Shown here: in pieces, positions 49,701 through 56,934 of the stretch
Position numbering within the stretch: position 1 is the stretch's first letter
Layout: each line of letters opens with the position of its first letter
Assembly (NCBI RefSeq): GCF_032854445.1
Contig: NC_088295.1
Location: forward strand, 54,727,249-54,791,248
Source of the DNA: Liolophura sinensis
Taxonomy: Eukaryota > Mollusca > Polyplacophora > Chitonida > Chitonidae
Reading direction: 5' to 3'
Length of the DNA stretch: 64,000 bases
Translations under genes and position numbers: made by a program
Notes under the pieces: generated by a model
What the model was told of the DNA's origin: nothing
What the model saw: only the letters and a program-made list of their open reading frames with translations
The model's database searches: none

Positions 49701-49940
49701 TAAATTTTGGGGCATCACCTGCATTCTTCTCACTCTGTGTTGTAGAGAGAATCAAAACAGCTATATCCATGGTTCAAAACACAGCGCCGTTTGACGTCAC
49801 AGGTCACCCCTCTCTGTCCATCAGCGTGGGAAAGTCTGAGGGACTTCCGATCGGGATGCAGATCACTGGGAACTGTTTGACGATCTCACTGTTCTCCAAG
49901 TGGCTTCATGTCTTCGAAAGTACTCGAGGATCAGAAGTAA
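41269..49940 (+). CDS. Amidase-signature hydrolase copy 1 (bacterial enantioselective-amidase type), 3' exons frame-broken
   Basis: Eleven exons: 41269-41284, 42594-42704, 43173-43299, 43947-44119, 44555-44694, 45019-45219, 45942-46016, 46983-47139, 48590-48652, 49018-49310 and 49746-49940 (about 517 codons, the usual family length). The family hydrolyses amides with a Ser-cisSer-Lys triad. Lys is in GIKDN (exon 4), cis-Ser in GASSSGS (exon 5) and the nucleophile in [11 protein letters not shown] (exon 6). Motifs such as [40 protein letters not shown] and GLVPYTG are those of Rhodococcus-type enantioselective amidases, not of FAAH or mitochondrial GatA. Splice phases agree throughout exons 1-9. 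Exon 10 is 293 nt where a multiple of three is needed; the family frame shifts near 49,091-49,099 and again near 49,170-49,216, and the unshifted frame hits TAA at 49,146. Exon 11 shifts again near 49,872-49,878 and near 49,909-49,915. Either the copy is decaying at its 3' end or the assembly has indel errors. The natural substrate is unknown. Confidence 0.85.
41340..41424 (+). mobile_element. SINE family A 3' fragment in intron 1
   Basis: Contains GGCTCTGCCCGGTTTCCTAC, CATAATGCTGGCCGCCATCG and a degraded GAGTATGGTGTAAAATTC end. Both 5' half and tail are lost. Confidence 0.8.
41764..42050 (+). mobile_element. SINE family B, nearly full length, in intron 1
   Basis: Begins at the tRNA-like head (TTCCGCTTCGGGAACGGTAG), B box GGATCAATCCTGGATCGAG, then the central domain (GGCTCGAGCGGGACGCCTTA, GCACTAGATAAAAGATCGGT). 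It ends within the GGATTCCTTCGTAGTCAT module. A box and tail are missing. Confidence 0.87.
42491..42573. repeat. 30-bp tandem repeat next to the exon 2 acceptor
   Basis: TTGCTTCAACTTGCTGTGTT begins at 42,491 and 42,521, with a third partial unit from about 42,550. The array ends about 20 bp before the exon 2 acceptor. Confidence 0.8.
42594..42704 (+). CDS. Amidase copy 1 exon 2
   Basis: Acceptor TTTCATTCAG, donor GTAAGT, phase 1 in and out. Encodes [19 protein letters not shown] and following residues, the N-terminal helical region of the family. It is 111 nt, the same as in copy 2. Confidence 0.82.
43173..43299 (+). CDS. Amidase copy 1 exon 3
   Basis: Acceptor CTCCTATTGCAG, donor GTATGA, ending two bases into the Trp codon of NAW. 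Contains [20 protein letters not shown] and [10 protein letters not shown], segments conserved with bacterial homologues. Confidence 0.87.
43360..43640 (+). mobile_element. SINE family C copy in intron 3
   Basis: Begins GCGTCGCTTGGCGCTGAGCA about 60 bp beyond exon 3. It carries GACCTGGTGGGGTGTCATGT, GGCGGCAGGACTTTGGCGGT and CATCTAATGACTCCTCGTGG, and ends ATTAAATACGACGTTCAAC. Its simple tail has expanded into the CATA microsatellite that follows. Confidence 0.75.
43640..43720. repeat. (CATA)n then (CA)n microsatellite
   Basis: About 15 CATA units to 43,700 followed by CA repeats to 43,720, directly after the SINE C tail. Confidence 0.95.
43947..44119 (+). CDS. Amidase copy 1 exon 4 (catalytic Lys)
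   Basis: Acceptor GTTAAG, donor GTAGAT. Encodes [20 protein letters not shown] then [20 protein letters not shown] and [12 protein letters not shown]. The Lys of IKDN is the general-base Lys of the triad. It is 173 nt in both copies. Confidence 0.92.
44555..44694 (+). CDS. Amidase copy 1 exon 5 (cis-Ser)
   Basis: Acceptor AATTCTTCAG, donor GTAAGC, ending in phase 0. Encodes [20 protein letters not shown], then VLNPV and [10 protein letters not shown], which carries the cis-Ser. It is the most divergent exon between the two copies. Confidence 0.92.
45019..45219 (+). CDS. Amidase copy 1 exon 6 (nucleophile Ser)
   Basis: Acceptor CTTTTTAG, donor GTAAAA, 67 full codons. Encodes [20 protein letters not shown], then [18 protein letters not shown] and [14 protein letters not shown]. 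The Ser in GGSIR is the acyl-enzyme nucleophile. Confidence 0.95.
45347..45570 (+). mobile_element. SINE family B, 5'-truncated, in intron 6
   Basis: Starts AACGACCGGTTGACCCGTAT, runs through GCACTAGATAAAAGAGCGGT and GGACTCCTTCGTCGTCATAT, and ends with a CACTTTCTCACTCAAC tail. Confidence 0.88.
45942..46016 (+). CDS. Amidase copy 1 exon 7
   Basis: Acceptor TGATTGTTTAG, donor GTTTGT, 25 codons: [20 protein letters not shown] and following. This matches the AG.DG.DPRQ segment of bacterial homologues. Confidence 0.88.
46216..46469 (-). mobile_element. SINE family A, near full length, in intron 7
   Basis: Minus strand: diverged head, B box GTGAGTTCAAGCCCAGCTC, body with a short deletion of the GGGCTCTGCCCGG block, and an (AAAT)n tail at the low-coordinate end. 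Copy 2 has a SINE A in its own intron 7, but in the opposite orientation and at a different site, so the two are independent insertions. Confidence 0.85.
46570..46686. repeat. 39-bp tandem repeat, 3 units, in intron 7
   Basis: CTTGATGTGAATAGGGCTTT begins at 46,570 and 46,609, with a slightly changed third unit at 46,648. In one frame it reads a 13-residue repeat ([13 protein letters not shown]), but there is no evidence of coding. Confidence 0.9.
46983..47139 (+). CDS. Amidase copy 1 exon 8
   Basis: Acceptor CTTTTAG, donor GTAGGT, phase 0 in and 1 out. Encodes [20 protein letters not shown] then a helix [20 protein letters not shown] and [10 protein letters not shown], the alpha/beta segment after the catalytic core. 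Confidence 0.88.
47862..48229. repeat. 20-bp minisatellite, about 18 copies, in intron 8
   Basis: Unit close to GTGAGCAGAATAAGCCCTTT. The word GTGAG recurs exactly 20 bp apart at 48,026, 48,046, 48,066 and 48,086. It produces long open frames on the minus strand with KGLFCSQ-like repeats; these are repeat artefacts. Confidence 0.93.
48590..48652 (+). CDS. Amidase copy 1 exon 9
   Basis: Acceptor TTTGACAG, donor GTGAGT, phase 1 to phase 1. Encodes [20 protein letters not shown]. This is the last exon of copy 1 whose frame is undisturbed. Confidence 0.85.
49018..49310 (+). CDS. Amidase copy 1 exon 10, frame-broken
   Basis: Acceptor TTTGTTTCAG, donor GTATGT. It opens with [15 protein letters not shown], then family motifs appear in successive frames: [20 protein letters not shown] and GRFYAK in the second frame, [20 protein letters not shown] in the third. 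Two net +1 changes restore the correct exit phase, so exon borders are sound while the interior is not. Confidence 0.8.
49386..49520 (+). mobile_element. Decayed tRNA-derived SINE in intron 10
   Basis: GATGGTTCAAATCCCACC is a strong B-box match, followed by TCTTTTCCCTGGGGAAGATG and an (AAATG)-type tail. It differs from families A-C, and the A box is weak. Confidence 0.45.
49746..49940 (+). CDS. Amidase copy 1 last exon, frame-broken
   Basis: Acceptor GTTGTAG. Encodes [18 protein letters not shown] and LPIGMQITG, the conserved C-terminal motif. The family then continues as [11 protein letters not shown] in another frame and KVLEDQK plus TAA (49,938-49,940) in a third. In the unshifted frame it runs to a TAG at 50,024-50,026. 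Confidence 0.78.
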
Positions 49941-51160
49941 AATGGGTGAGAACGATGTTTCACAGAATATTACAGTACTTTTTATGCATAAACATTATTG
50001 AAAAGGTCAATATCTACACTGAGTAGCCATCACGTTGTGTAGGTCATTTTACTTAATACCAAATATAGGTTGTAGTTAAGTACATTGGTGTAAATAAGCG
50101 TAACTTTTTTTGGACTTACCTGAAATATTGTAGAATTAATTCTTAGAAACTGGAGAACGATATTTCATAGAATATGACAGTACTTGTACCCTGTTAATGG
50201 ACTTTTTACCCTGTTACTGTTAATAATGGACTTTTCTCTTTGTATGGTGTTGTTTGGTGTCACAAGTAATTTTTTAGAAAAGGTTTGTTAAAATGTACAA
50301 CATCCTTTTGTGTGGTTAGAAAATTTGATATCAAGGTAAATCATAAAATATGAGTTAGTTCAATTTTATCCGGGAAAGCCACATATACCGAAAGTATTCC
50401 CAGACTTGGTAATTATCCATCTGTGTTATTTCTTCTTAGAAAAGACCAAATGTCTGGTTTTAAGACTTTGTTTTTGTGTAGTTGATCATCTTCTCTGTAC
50501 AGTTTTTATAAGCCTTTGGCTGGCATTATTGCGAAACTGGCGTTAAGCCATTATCATTATCATCCATTCGTTCATTTTTAAAAGCTTTTGAAATAATAAT
50601 GTCGACTTAGTTCAATGTGAGATCTGTTTTTGTGTAGGATAGAATGCTAAGACATACTCAAGAATATTGTTTTGATTCAAAAGACCTATAAAATTCGTTC
50701 TAATGAAATTTTCCAAACTGGCCTTATATTTTTTTATTTATTACCCATCAGTGAAATCCCTGTATTCCCCTCACTGATACAAATGATACCTTCACTAGTT
50801 AGATATCAGTTTTGTTATTACATTTAGCTATTACACTGCTGGAGACCTTGACCCATGACATCATGCATCACAAGGCCGTGCACTTCCGCGCAATATATAG
50901 TTCGCCAAACAAGAGGTAGAAATTCTTCATGTGCTTAATTTACGTAAATCCCTATATTGCATTTGCATTAAGCACCTTTGTAAAATGTGTAATTACTTAC
51001 AGGCAGCATTTAAAACTGTAAAAAGGCTTTGTGAGCGAAATTGCAGCGCGTATTTATAGAATCAGAAATACGACGAAGATGGCACATTGTTTATTTTTTC
51101 ACGCATGCAACAGATAAACTGATACGCATTTATATACATGTAGAGAAAATGTCACGATAT
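49941..51160. other. Gene-free stretch between amidase copies
   Basis: No exon. A patch at about 50,500-50,575 ending TGGCGTTAAGCCATTATCAT resembles the 3' end of a dispersed SINE, but is too short to assign. Confidence 0.4.
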
Positions 51161-51167
51161 AAATACT

Positions 51168-51293
51168 AAATAGAATATTGCACAGTGAATGATGAATACA
51201 ATAAATATTGTTCTTGTGAAAGGTAGAAATGATAACCACTGACTCGAACAATATTTATGGTATTCATCATTCACTGTGCAATATCCTCTATTT
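51168..51293. repeat. Long near-perfect inverted repeat (46/48-nt arms, 32-nt loop)
   Basis: The left arm (51,168-51,213) and right arm (51,246-51,293) share TATTGCACAGTGAATGATGA and ATAAATATTGTTC in inverted order. Differences are one 2-nt indel and about two substitutions. RNA from either strand would form a ~46-bp stem. It may be a fold-back transposable element or a small-RNA-type hairpin; no TSD was recognised. Confidence 0.85.
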
Positions 51294-51596
51294 ACTTTAC
51301 TTGGCGGCGTTCAAGTTTATGGGTCTCAGGTACTTTTCGTCAGTTTCCTGACAAACATCCGGGTATTCGTATCAAGACATTAAAATATTGAACTCATGGA
51401 ATTCTTAACTTTTTCCACAAATTTTTATTTGCACTCTCGACTTTGGCATAGTTTACTTTATACACCTACTTTCACATGTCTGCATTCCTAAAGTAGGAGC
51501 TAAATACAAAAGTTAAATTGCTTCCAGATGAAAATTGAATGAATTTGTATGTTTTTGCGCCTGAACTTTTCCTCATGATTAACATCGAAAAGTAAA

Positions 51597-51640
51597 ATTT
51601 ATTTATTTCATTGGTGTTTTAAACCGTACTAAGAAAAGCA
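51597..51640 (-). mobile_element. SINE family A 3'-end fragment
   Basis: ATTTATTTCATTGGTGTTTT then AAACCGTACTAAG matches the 3' end of family A on the minus strand; only the tail-proximal 45 bp are left. Confidence 0.6.
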
Positions 51641-52160
51641 CAAACATTCTTGGACCCAGTCTTTTCGTTTGATAGACTGGTATTTCAGAGTCTTTAATTT
51701 CGTTTAACTTCTTATCTATTATATACATTGGCAATCCTTACCTGCTCTTAACTTGTGGCATAGATTACATATGTTGACAATTCCGATATACCTACGTCAT
51801 ATGTAGTGCTGGCTATAACCTTCAATACATGATATTTTATGGAGAAAACGTCCCACTGACCTTTCCAATTCACACAGATATTCTTTTCACGCTAGGAATC
51901 AGCACTAACCACAGCCTATATTGACGCCTGTATATTACTCTTGGAAAGAAGAGCGAGTATTTCACCACGGTAATGAGATGATCAATATGATCACAAACAT
52001 AACGTAATGTTATTCGACAGTGAATTATGGAAATTCAAAAGAAAAGTTTTCTGATGTCTCAGTGGATGAATGTGCACAGTTTTGTTCTTAAACACAGAAA
52101 ACAGATCCAAAAGAATGTAAGATCTTTTTAATTTCCTCAGCTCGTGTCATATTTACATTG
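51641..52160. other. Gene-free stretch
   Basis: No exon or repeat supported. Confidence 0.4.
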
Positions 52161-52164
52161 GGCC

Positions 52165-52185
52165 GGGGGGGGGGGGGGGGGGGGG
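52165..52185. repeat. Poly-G tract (21 G)
   Basis: Uninterrupted run of 21 G, the longest in the window. Confidence 0.9.
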
Positions 52186-52233
52186 CGCTCGGAGAGGAGG
52201 ACTTTACTTCAAATGTTTACGCAAACTTGACAA

Positions 52234-52445
52234 TATTTATTCATTAATTTGATTGCTGTTTCACGCCGAACTTAAGAATATTGCATTTACACGACATCGG
52301 CCATCATTATGGTGGGAAGAACCGCTCAGAGCTCCGAGTAAACACGCGATCATCTGCATGTTGCTGGCAGACATTCCAACGTACATTCAAAGAAGAAGTG
52401 AGCAGGCGCTACATTTGAACTCACTCACTTACAGGAGGGCGGCGA
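52234..52445 (-). mobile_element. SINE family A, old diverged copy
   Basis: Recognisable words in family order (GATTGCTGTTTCACGCCG, CATCATTATGGTGGGAAG, TGTTGCTGGCAGACATTCC, TTTGAACTCACTCACTTACA) with many substitutions. The head is eroded. Confidence 0.75.
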
Positions 52446-52925
52446 ATGCCCTTTATCGGTTTCTGCACCTGAACTCTTCTTCCAACATACTTATGAATTT
52501 TTAATTTCGGTAGATTGTATGAAATAATCACCACAGCATATAAAGTTAACTACTGTTAACTAGCTACTGGTGTTAACTACTGTTTTCTGTGGGTTTTGGG
52601 ACTGTATTGTGAAGAACCATGCAGAGTAATGGCGTAATATTGGTACAGAGGAGCAGAGTCATGTCGGCCCAACTCTGTCCGAGTTAATGGACACTTACGA
52701 GGTCATTTCGAAATCCAAATCTAAAGAATTTAACTGGTGTATATACTGATGAGGAAATAAGTGCAATGATAAAACAATATTATTATATATTTGATGTGTA
52801 TTATATACCTGGTGTGTATTATAACCTTACACTGTGAAAGGTAAAGTAACACGAAGACCAACTATTTTTATTTTGACTGTTTTAATGACACAAAATAAAT
52901 GGTTCGCTTATATTAGTTAAAAATA
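52446..52925. other. Gene-free stretch
   Basis: No exon supported; leads into the 68-bp array. Confidence 0.4.
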
Positions 52926-53405
52926 ACACATATGTTCAACATAAATTCAACATAAAAATTCCAATAAACAAACAGGACATCATGTTGAATATAACACATA
53001 TGTTCGACATAAATTCAACACAAAAATTCCAATAAACAAACAGGACATCATGTTGAATATAACACATATGTTCGACATAAATTCAACACAAAAATTCCAA
53101 TAAACAAACAGGACATCATGTTGAATATAACACATATGTTCGACATAAATTCAACACAAAAATTCCAATAAACAAACAGGACATCATGTTGAATATAACA
53201 CATATGTTCGACATAAATTCAACACAAAAATTCCAATAAACAAACAGGACATCATGTTGAATATAACACATATGTTCGACATAAATTCAACATAAAAATT
53301 CCAATAAACAAACAGGACATCATGTTGAATATAACACATATGTTCGACATAAATTCAACACAAAAATTCCAATAAACAAACAGGACATCATGTTGAATAT
53401 AACAC
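52926..53405. repeat. 68-bp satellite-like array, 7 units
   Basis: ACACATATGTTCGACATAAA recurs exactly every 68 bp from 52,926 (52,994, 53,062, 53,130, 53,198, 53,266, 53,334). Units are almost identical. Units 1 and 6 share the variant CATAAAAATTCC where others have CACAAAAATTCC; unit 1 alone has TTCAAC. The near identity implies recent amplification or homogenisation. Confidence 0.95.
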
Positions 53406-54503
53406 AGTATTATGTCATAATAACAGATTATACACTATAGTATCACTCAGGCAAGAGACTTCCTCTTAAAATTAACAGATTAATTCTTTTCAGTGTAGTA
53501 AATAAATGGAAAACGTTTTGTATTCGATAACAAGAAAAAAAATCATTAAGCTATATTTTAGTAACATGAGCAGAGTCCCAAACAACAAAGAGTTTGACTA
53601 CGCTCATAGTAACACAGCAGATAAACCATCGTAAATACTGGTTTTAGATGCATGTGATATTGCTCAGAGTTACGAACTGAAATTTATTGATTATTGGGTT
53701 GATAGTATGCTTTTGTGTTCTTTTCTTCAACCTTTTATGGGGGGGGGGGGGGGGTGCTGCATATTTGAGGATTTTTTTTTACTTAAAAGTAAAGGATTAA
53801 ACATATGTATCTCATCTTGTAAAGGCAGCACTCAACGATCATTGAATCACGATAATTGCGCGCTTCCACCTTATTCCCCTATGTGTTTAATCAAGTGTAC
53901 CGAATTCTCCATGATGATATAGCTTTCTTGAGTTGGTTCAAAAATAACTGAAGCCAAATCTGGAGATTTTACAATAACAGATCACACTGTGACAATCACA
54001 TTGGGCATTGTCCTCATTAGACCTGATTTTATGATCTGATGAAAGTGATGTACGGTTATACTTACGCCTACGTGACAATGCATTTCACGACATTTGAACC
54101 TTATCTAGAGGGTTCAGATTTCGACCTTACTTCGAAAGATGTAGGTCAGTAAGGTCAACGGACAGCCAGATTTGCATCATACTCCACGAACTAGCTGATT
54201 TTTATTGTACTGGACATTACTTCACCTGTCCAGCTAATATCTGTGGTAAGATTTATGTCAGTCTTCGACATATGCTCTGCATCTAGTTAAAAAACAGAGT
54301 GTACAAGAACACTGAAACATACCTTTAGAGACCTTTTCAATGAAGCTGCTTTTTCTGACTGCCCCGGACCGCTTTCTACTGGTATTGAAACACAGTCCCG
54401 TCCATCTGCATGGACACTCTGAAATCACCAGGGGTTTTTGGATTTTCGTCACCTATAGAATCAACGTCTAAGATGAACTGCGGGGGAGGTAAATACATAA
54501 TTA
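53406..54503. other. Gene-free stretch with poly-G tract
   Basis: Run of 16 G at 53,739-53,754. No exon supported. Confidence 0.45.
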
Positions 54504-54676
54504 CTATGGTATTTTGGTAAGTGGGAAGGTCTTCCAGCAACCTGCGGATGGTCGTGGGTTTCCTCCGGACTTCGCCCAGTTTCCTCCCACCATAATGCTG
54601 GCCGCCATCGTATAAGTGAAATATTTTTGAATACGGCGTAAAACACCAATCAAATAAATAAATCTATGGTGTTTTG
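54504..54676 (+). mobile_element. SINE family A, 5'-truncated, with TSD
   Basis: 3' half of the family from GTGGGAAGGTCTTCCAGCAA to CACCAATCAAATAAATAAAT. It is flanked by CTATGGTATTTTG (54,504-54,516) and CTATGGTGTTTTG (54,664-54,676), a 13-bp TSD with one mismatch. Confidence 0.88.
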
Positions 54677-55030
54677 TACCCTATTCACTTCATGAAGTGA
54701 AGTAGTGCCGCGTTTTATTCAACCTATATATTAATTTGTCCTATATATATAAAGTATAACGGTAATTTTTGATGTATGTAAATCTTAAATAGCCATGACA
54801 TGCGATGGAGCTTTCGCGTTGAATTACTATTAGCTTTACATAGCTATTACATAGCTTTTTCGCAATAGCCTTTTCGTCATTTCCACAGTACAACGTTCGC
54901 TGCAGGCCCCTTGCCCACTAGCAATATGGTATGAATATCTCTACGTGACTGTGGCGGGAAAGTTCTTCACTAAATTGTCAAAGGGCTGCTTACCCTGGGC
55001 ATTTTCACTTTCATTCACATGAAACTGACC
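54677..55030. other. Gene-free stretch
   Basis: No exon or repeat supported. Confidence 0.4.
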
Positions 55031-55031
55031 C

Positions 55032-55092
55032 ATACTGTAAAACTGAAAACGTCTTGAGAATGGCGTTAAACAACAATGAAATAAACAAACGA
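55032..55092 (+). mobile_element. 3'-end fragment of another SINE-like repeat
   Basis: TGAAAACGTCTTGAGAATGG then CGTTAAACAACAATGAAATA with an (AAAC)-like tail has the form of a SINE 3' end, but differs from families A-C. Confidence 0.45.
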
Positions 55093-55144
55093 ATTTGTCA
55101 CTGGGAGAGTTAAGACATTATAAAACTGATTTATGGTGTCATTT

Positions 55145-55231
55145 CACATCCATGAGGTTGTTCAGCTATATTCCACATCCATGAGGTTGTTCAGCTATAT
55201 TCCACATCCATGACATTCTTCAGCTATATTC
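55145..55231. repeat. 29-bp tandem repeat, 3 units
   Basis: CACATCCATGAGGTTGTTCA recurs at 55,145, 55,174 and (with changes) 55,203. Confidence 0.9.
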
Positions 55232-55815
55232 CAACTATTCGTTTCAGGGATATATTTAGGTTAACAACTTAGTGGATCGCACATTATAGCATGCTAATTG
55301 TAACGAATTCCAAATTCAGCGCAAAATTTCAGTTTTTTTATATTTAATGACATTTTGATGTATAAAATTTAATTAAATTATATATTACATCCCAGGTAAT
55401 GGATTGCTCACCCAAAAATGTGGCCATTTCGTAGCTATTGTGTGATGGTTTAAAAAATATGCCGTTTTACAAAATTTCGCCAAAACTCCAAAATGGCCCC
55501 CCAAAATACTCATGTGACAATATTTTGAGTCGAGAACATCAAAATTTGCAATAAGATGTTTTATTTAAAACATGTTCAAAAATGGTTTCCTCCCACGTTG
55601 AAAAAAACCATAAGATTAATTTAAATTTCACTGTCTCGCCAGTCAAGTTGTGTATCTTGTGGATGTCACCTGCTCTGCCTCTGCCCCTCACTTTGTAGCT
55701 GAACTACTTAAAGAGCATGCTGGAGACTCTTGGTATATTTTATTTACTATTATACCATGGGACAGGTACAGCTGTGATAAAAGAGTTAAGAGTAAACTCG
55801 TCTTAAAAAACATAC
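55232..55815. other. Gene-free stretch
   Basis: No exon or repeat supported. Confidence 0.4.
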
Positions 55816-55817
55816 TA

Positions 55818-56085
55818 CCAAATAGAGAGAGTGAGTGAGTGAGTGAGTGCGTGGGGTTTAACGTCGTACTCAATTTTTCAGTCAATTGACGACGAAGGTA
55901 TCCTTAGGGTGCATGTAATGTGCCTCCTTGTAGCAGGACGGATTTCCACCGCTATTTTATCTATTGCTGCCTCACCGAGACGACTTACCGAAGGCAAGTA
56001 CGCTGCCCGCCCGAGCCATTATACTGATTCGGGTCAACCAGTCGTTGCACTAGCCCCTTCATGCTGAACGCCCAAATAGAGAGAG
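55818..56085 (-). mobile_element. SINE family B, 5'-truncated, with perfect 14-bp TSD
   Basis: Minus-strand copy from the central domain (GGGGCTAGTGCAACGACTGG) to the (ACTC)n tail. The target-site duplication CCAAATAGAGAGAG is perfect (55,818-55,831 and 56,072-56,085), which suggests a fairly young insertion. Confidence 0.92.
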
Positions 56086-56730
56086 GCTTGGAGAGAGGGT
56101 TTTGTTCCTTGACATAAGCACCTGTGAGATCCCCTATATTGTCTGTCCCTATAACCCTATTTGTGAATTATCCTTGCCAGTTCCGAGAATCTGATTGTCA
56201 AATGGTCTCAGACAGCAATGTCTACTTCAACGCGGCTAAAAGTACACTCATTACCTGAATTAATCACTTATCTGACGGATTCATCTCTCGATCACACTAC
56301 GAAATGTCACGCGACGAACAAAACCCATGCCTAAAATAATGGTACCGCAAGAGTTTCACATCTCCAAATCCATGCCAGCCAGAAACCAATCATTGTTCTT
56401 CACACCTCCGATATTACCGCCATTATCTGGCAGCAGGGCTAATGTTTGTCGTCTCCGCCACTGTCTGTCAGCTCCGCCATTATTGGTCAACTCTACCATT
56501 GTCTGTCAGCTTCTTCATTTTCTTTCAGCTCCGCCATAGTCACACGCCACCAATCATCCTCCTCCACCAGGAGGGCGCGACGAGCCATGACCAACCATGA
56601 CCAACCCTAAACAATAGCCCCTACTTAGCCTATGTTGCACCGTCCGCTCATATATATGCTAATCTGGCTACGCCCGCACAACTGCAGACAGTTATGTAAC
56701 GTATAACTGGGGGCTATTTACAGTGTCCAG
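56086..56730. other. Gene-free stretch before amidase copy 2
   Basis: Contains a short degenerate tandem pattern CAGCTCCGCCATT...GTCTGTCAGCT (about 56,445-56,540). No exon. Confidence 0.4.
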
Positions 56731-56918
56731 TTATTTAGGTCAGCCATTCAGCATAATTGTATGGCCTCCATCCAAGTCCAGAGGGCAAAAGGTTGGTACC
56801 ATAGGCGGCGATAGCCTTCTCATAACTGCTCGTCTGATCGATCTGCTCTCTCAATAGTGCATGAGCAAATCTTACGCTTATCGTCTTAACCCCTCGTAGC
56901 CTTGGTTCAACGTGCACA
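56731..56918 (+). promoter_or_regulatory. 5' flank conserved with amidase copy 1
   Basis: Shares TTATTTAGGTCAG, AATCTTACGCTT and CTTGGTTCAACGTG with the flank of copy 1 at nearly the same distances from ATG. Probably the duplicated promoter and 5' UTR. Confidence 0.5.
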
Positions 56919-56934
56919 ATGGCGTCAGGAGAAA
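56919..56934 (+). CDS. Amidase copy 2 exon 1
   Basis: ATGGCGTCAGGAGAAA then donor GTAAGT, phase 1, encoding MASGE. Same length as copy 1 exon 1. Confidence 0.8.

Noticed and set aside
52940-53405. CRISPR-like array of regular repeats
   Set aside because: The 68-bp units are continuous tandem copies with no unique spacers, in a eukaryotic genome.
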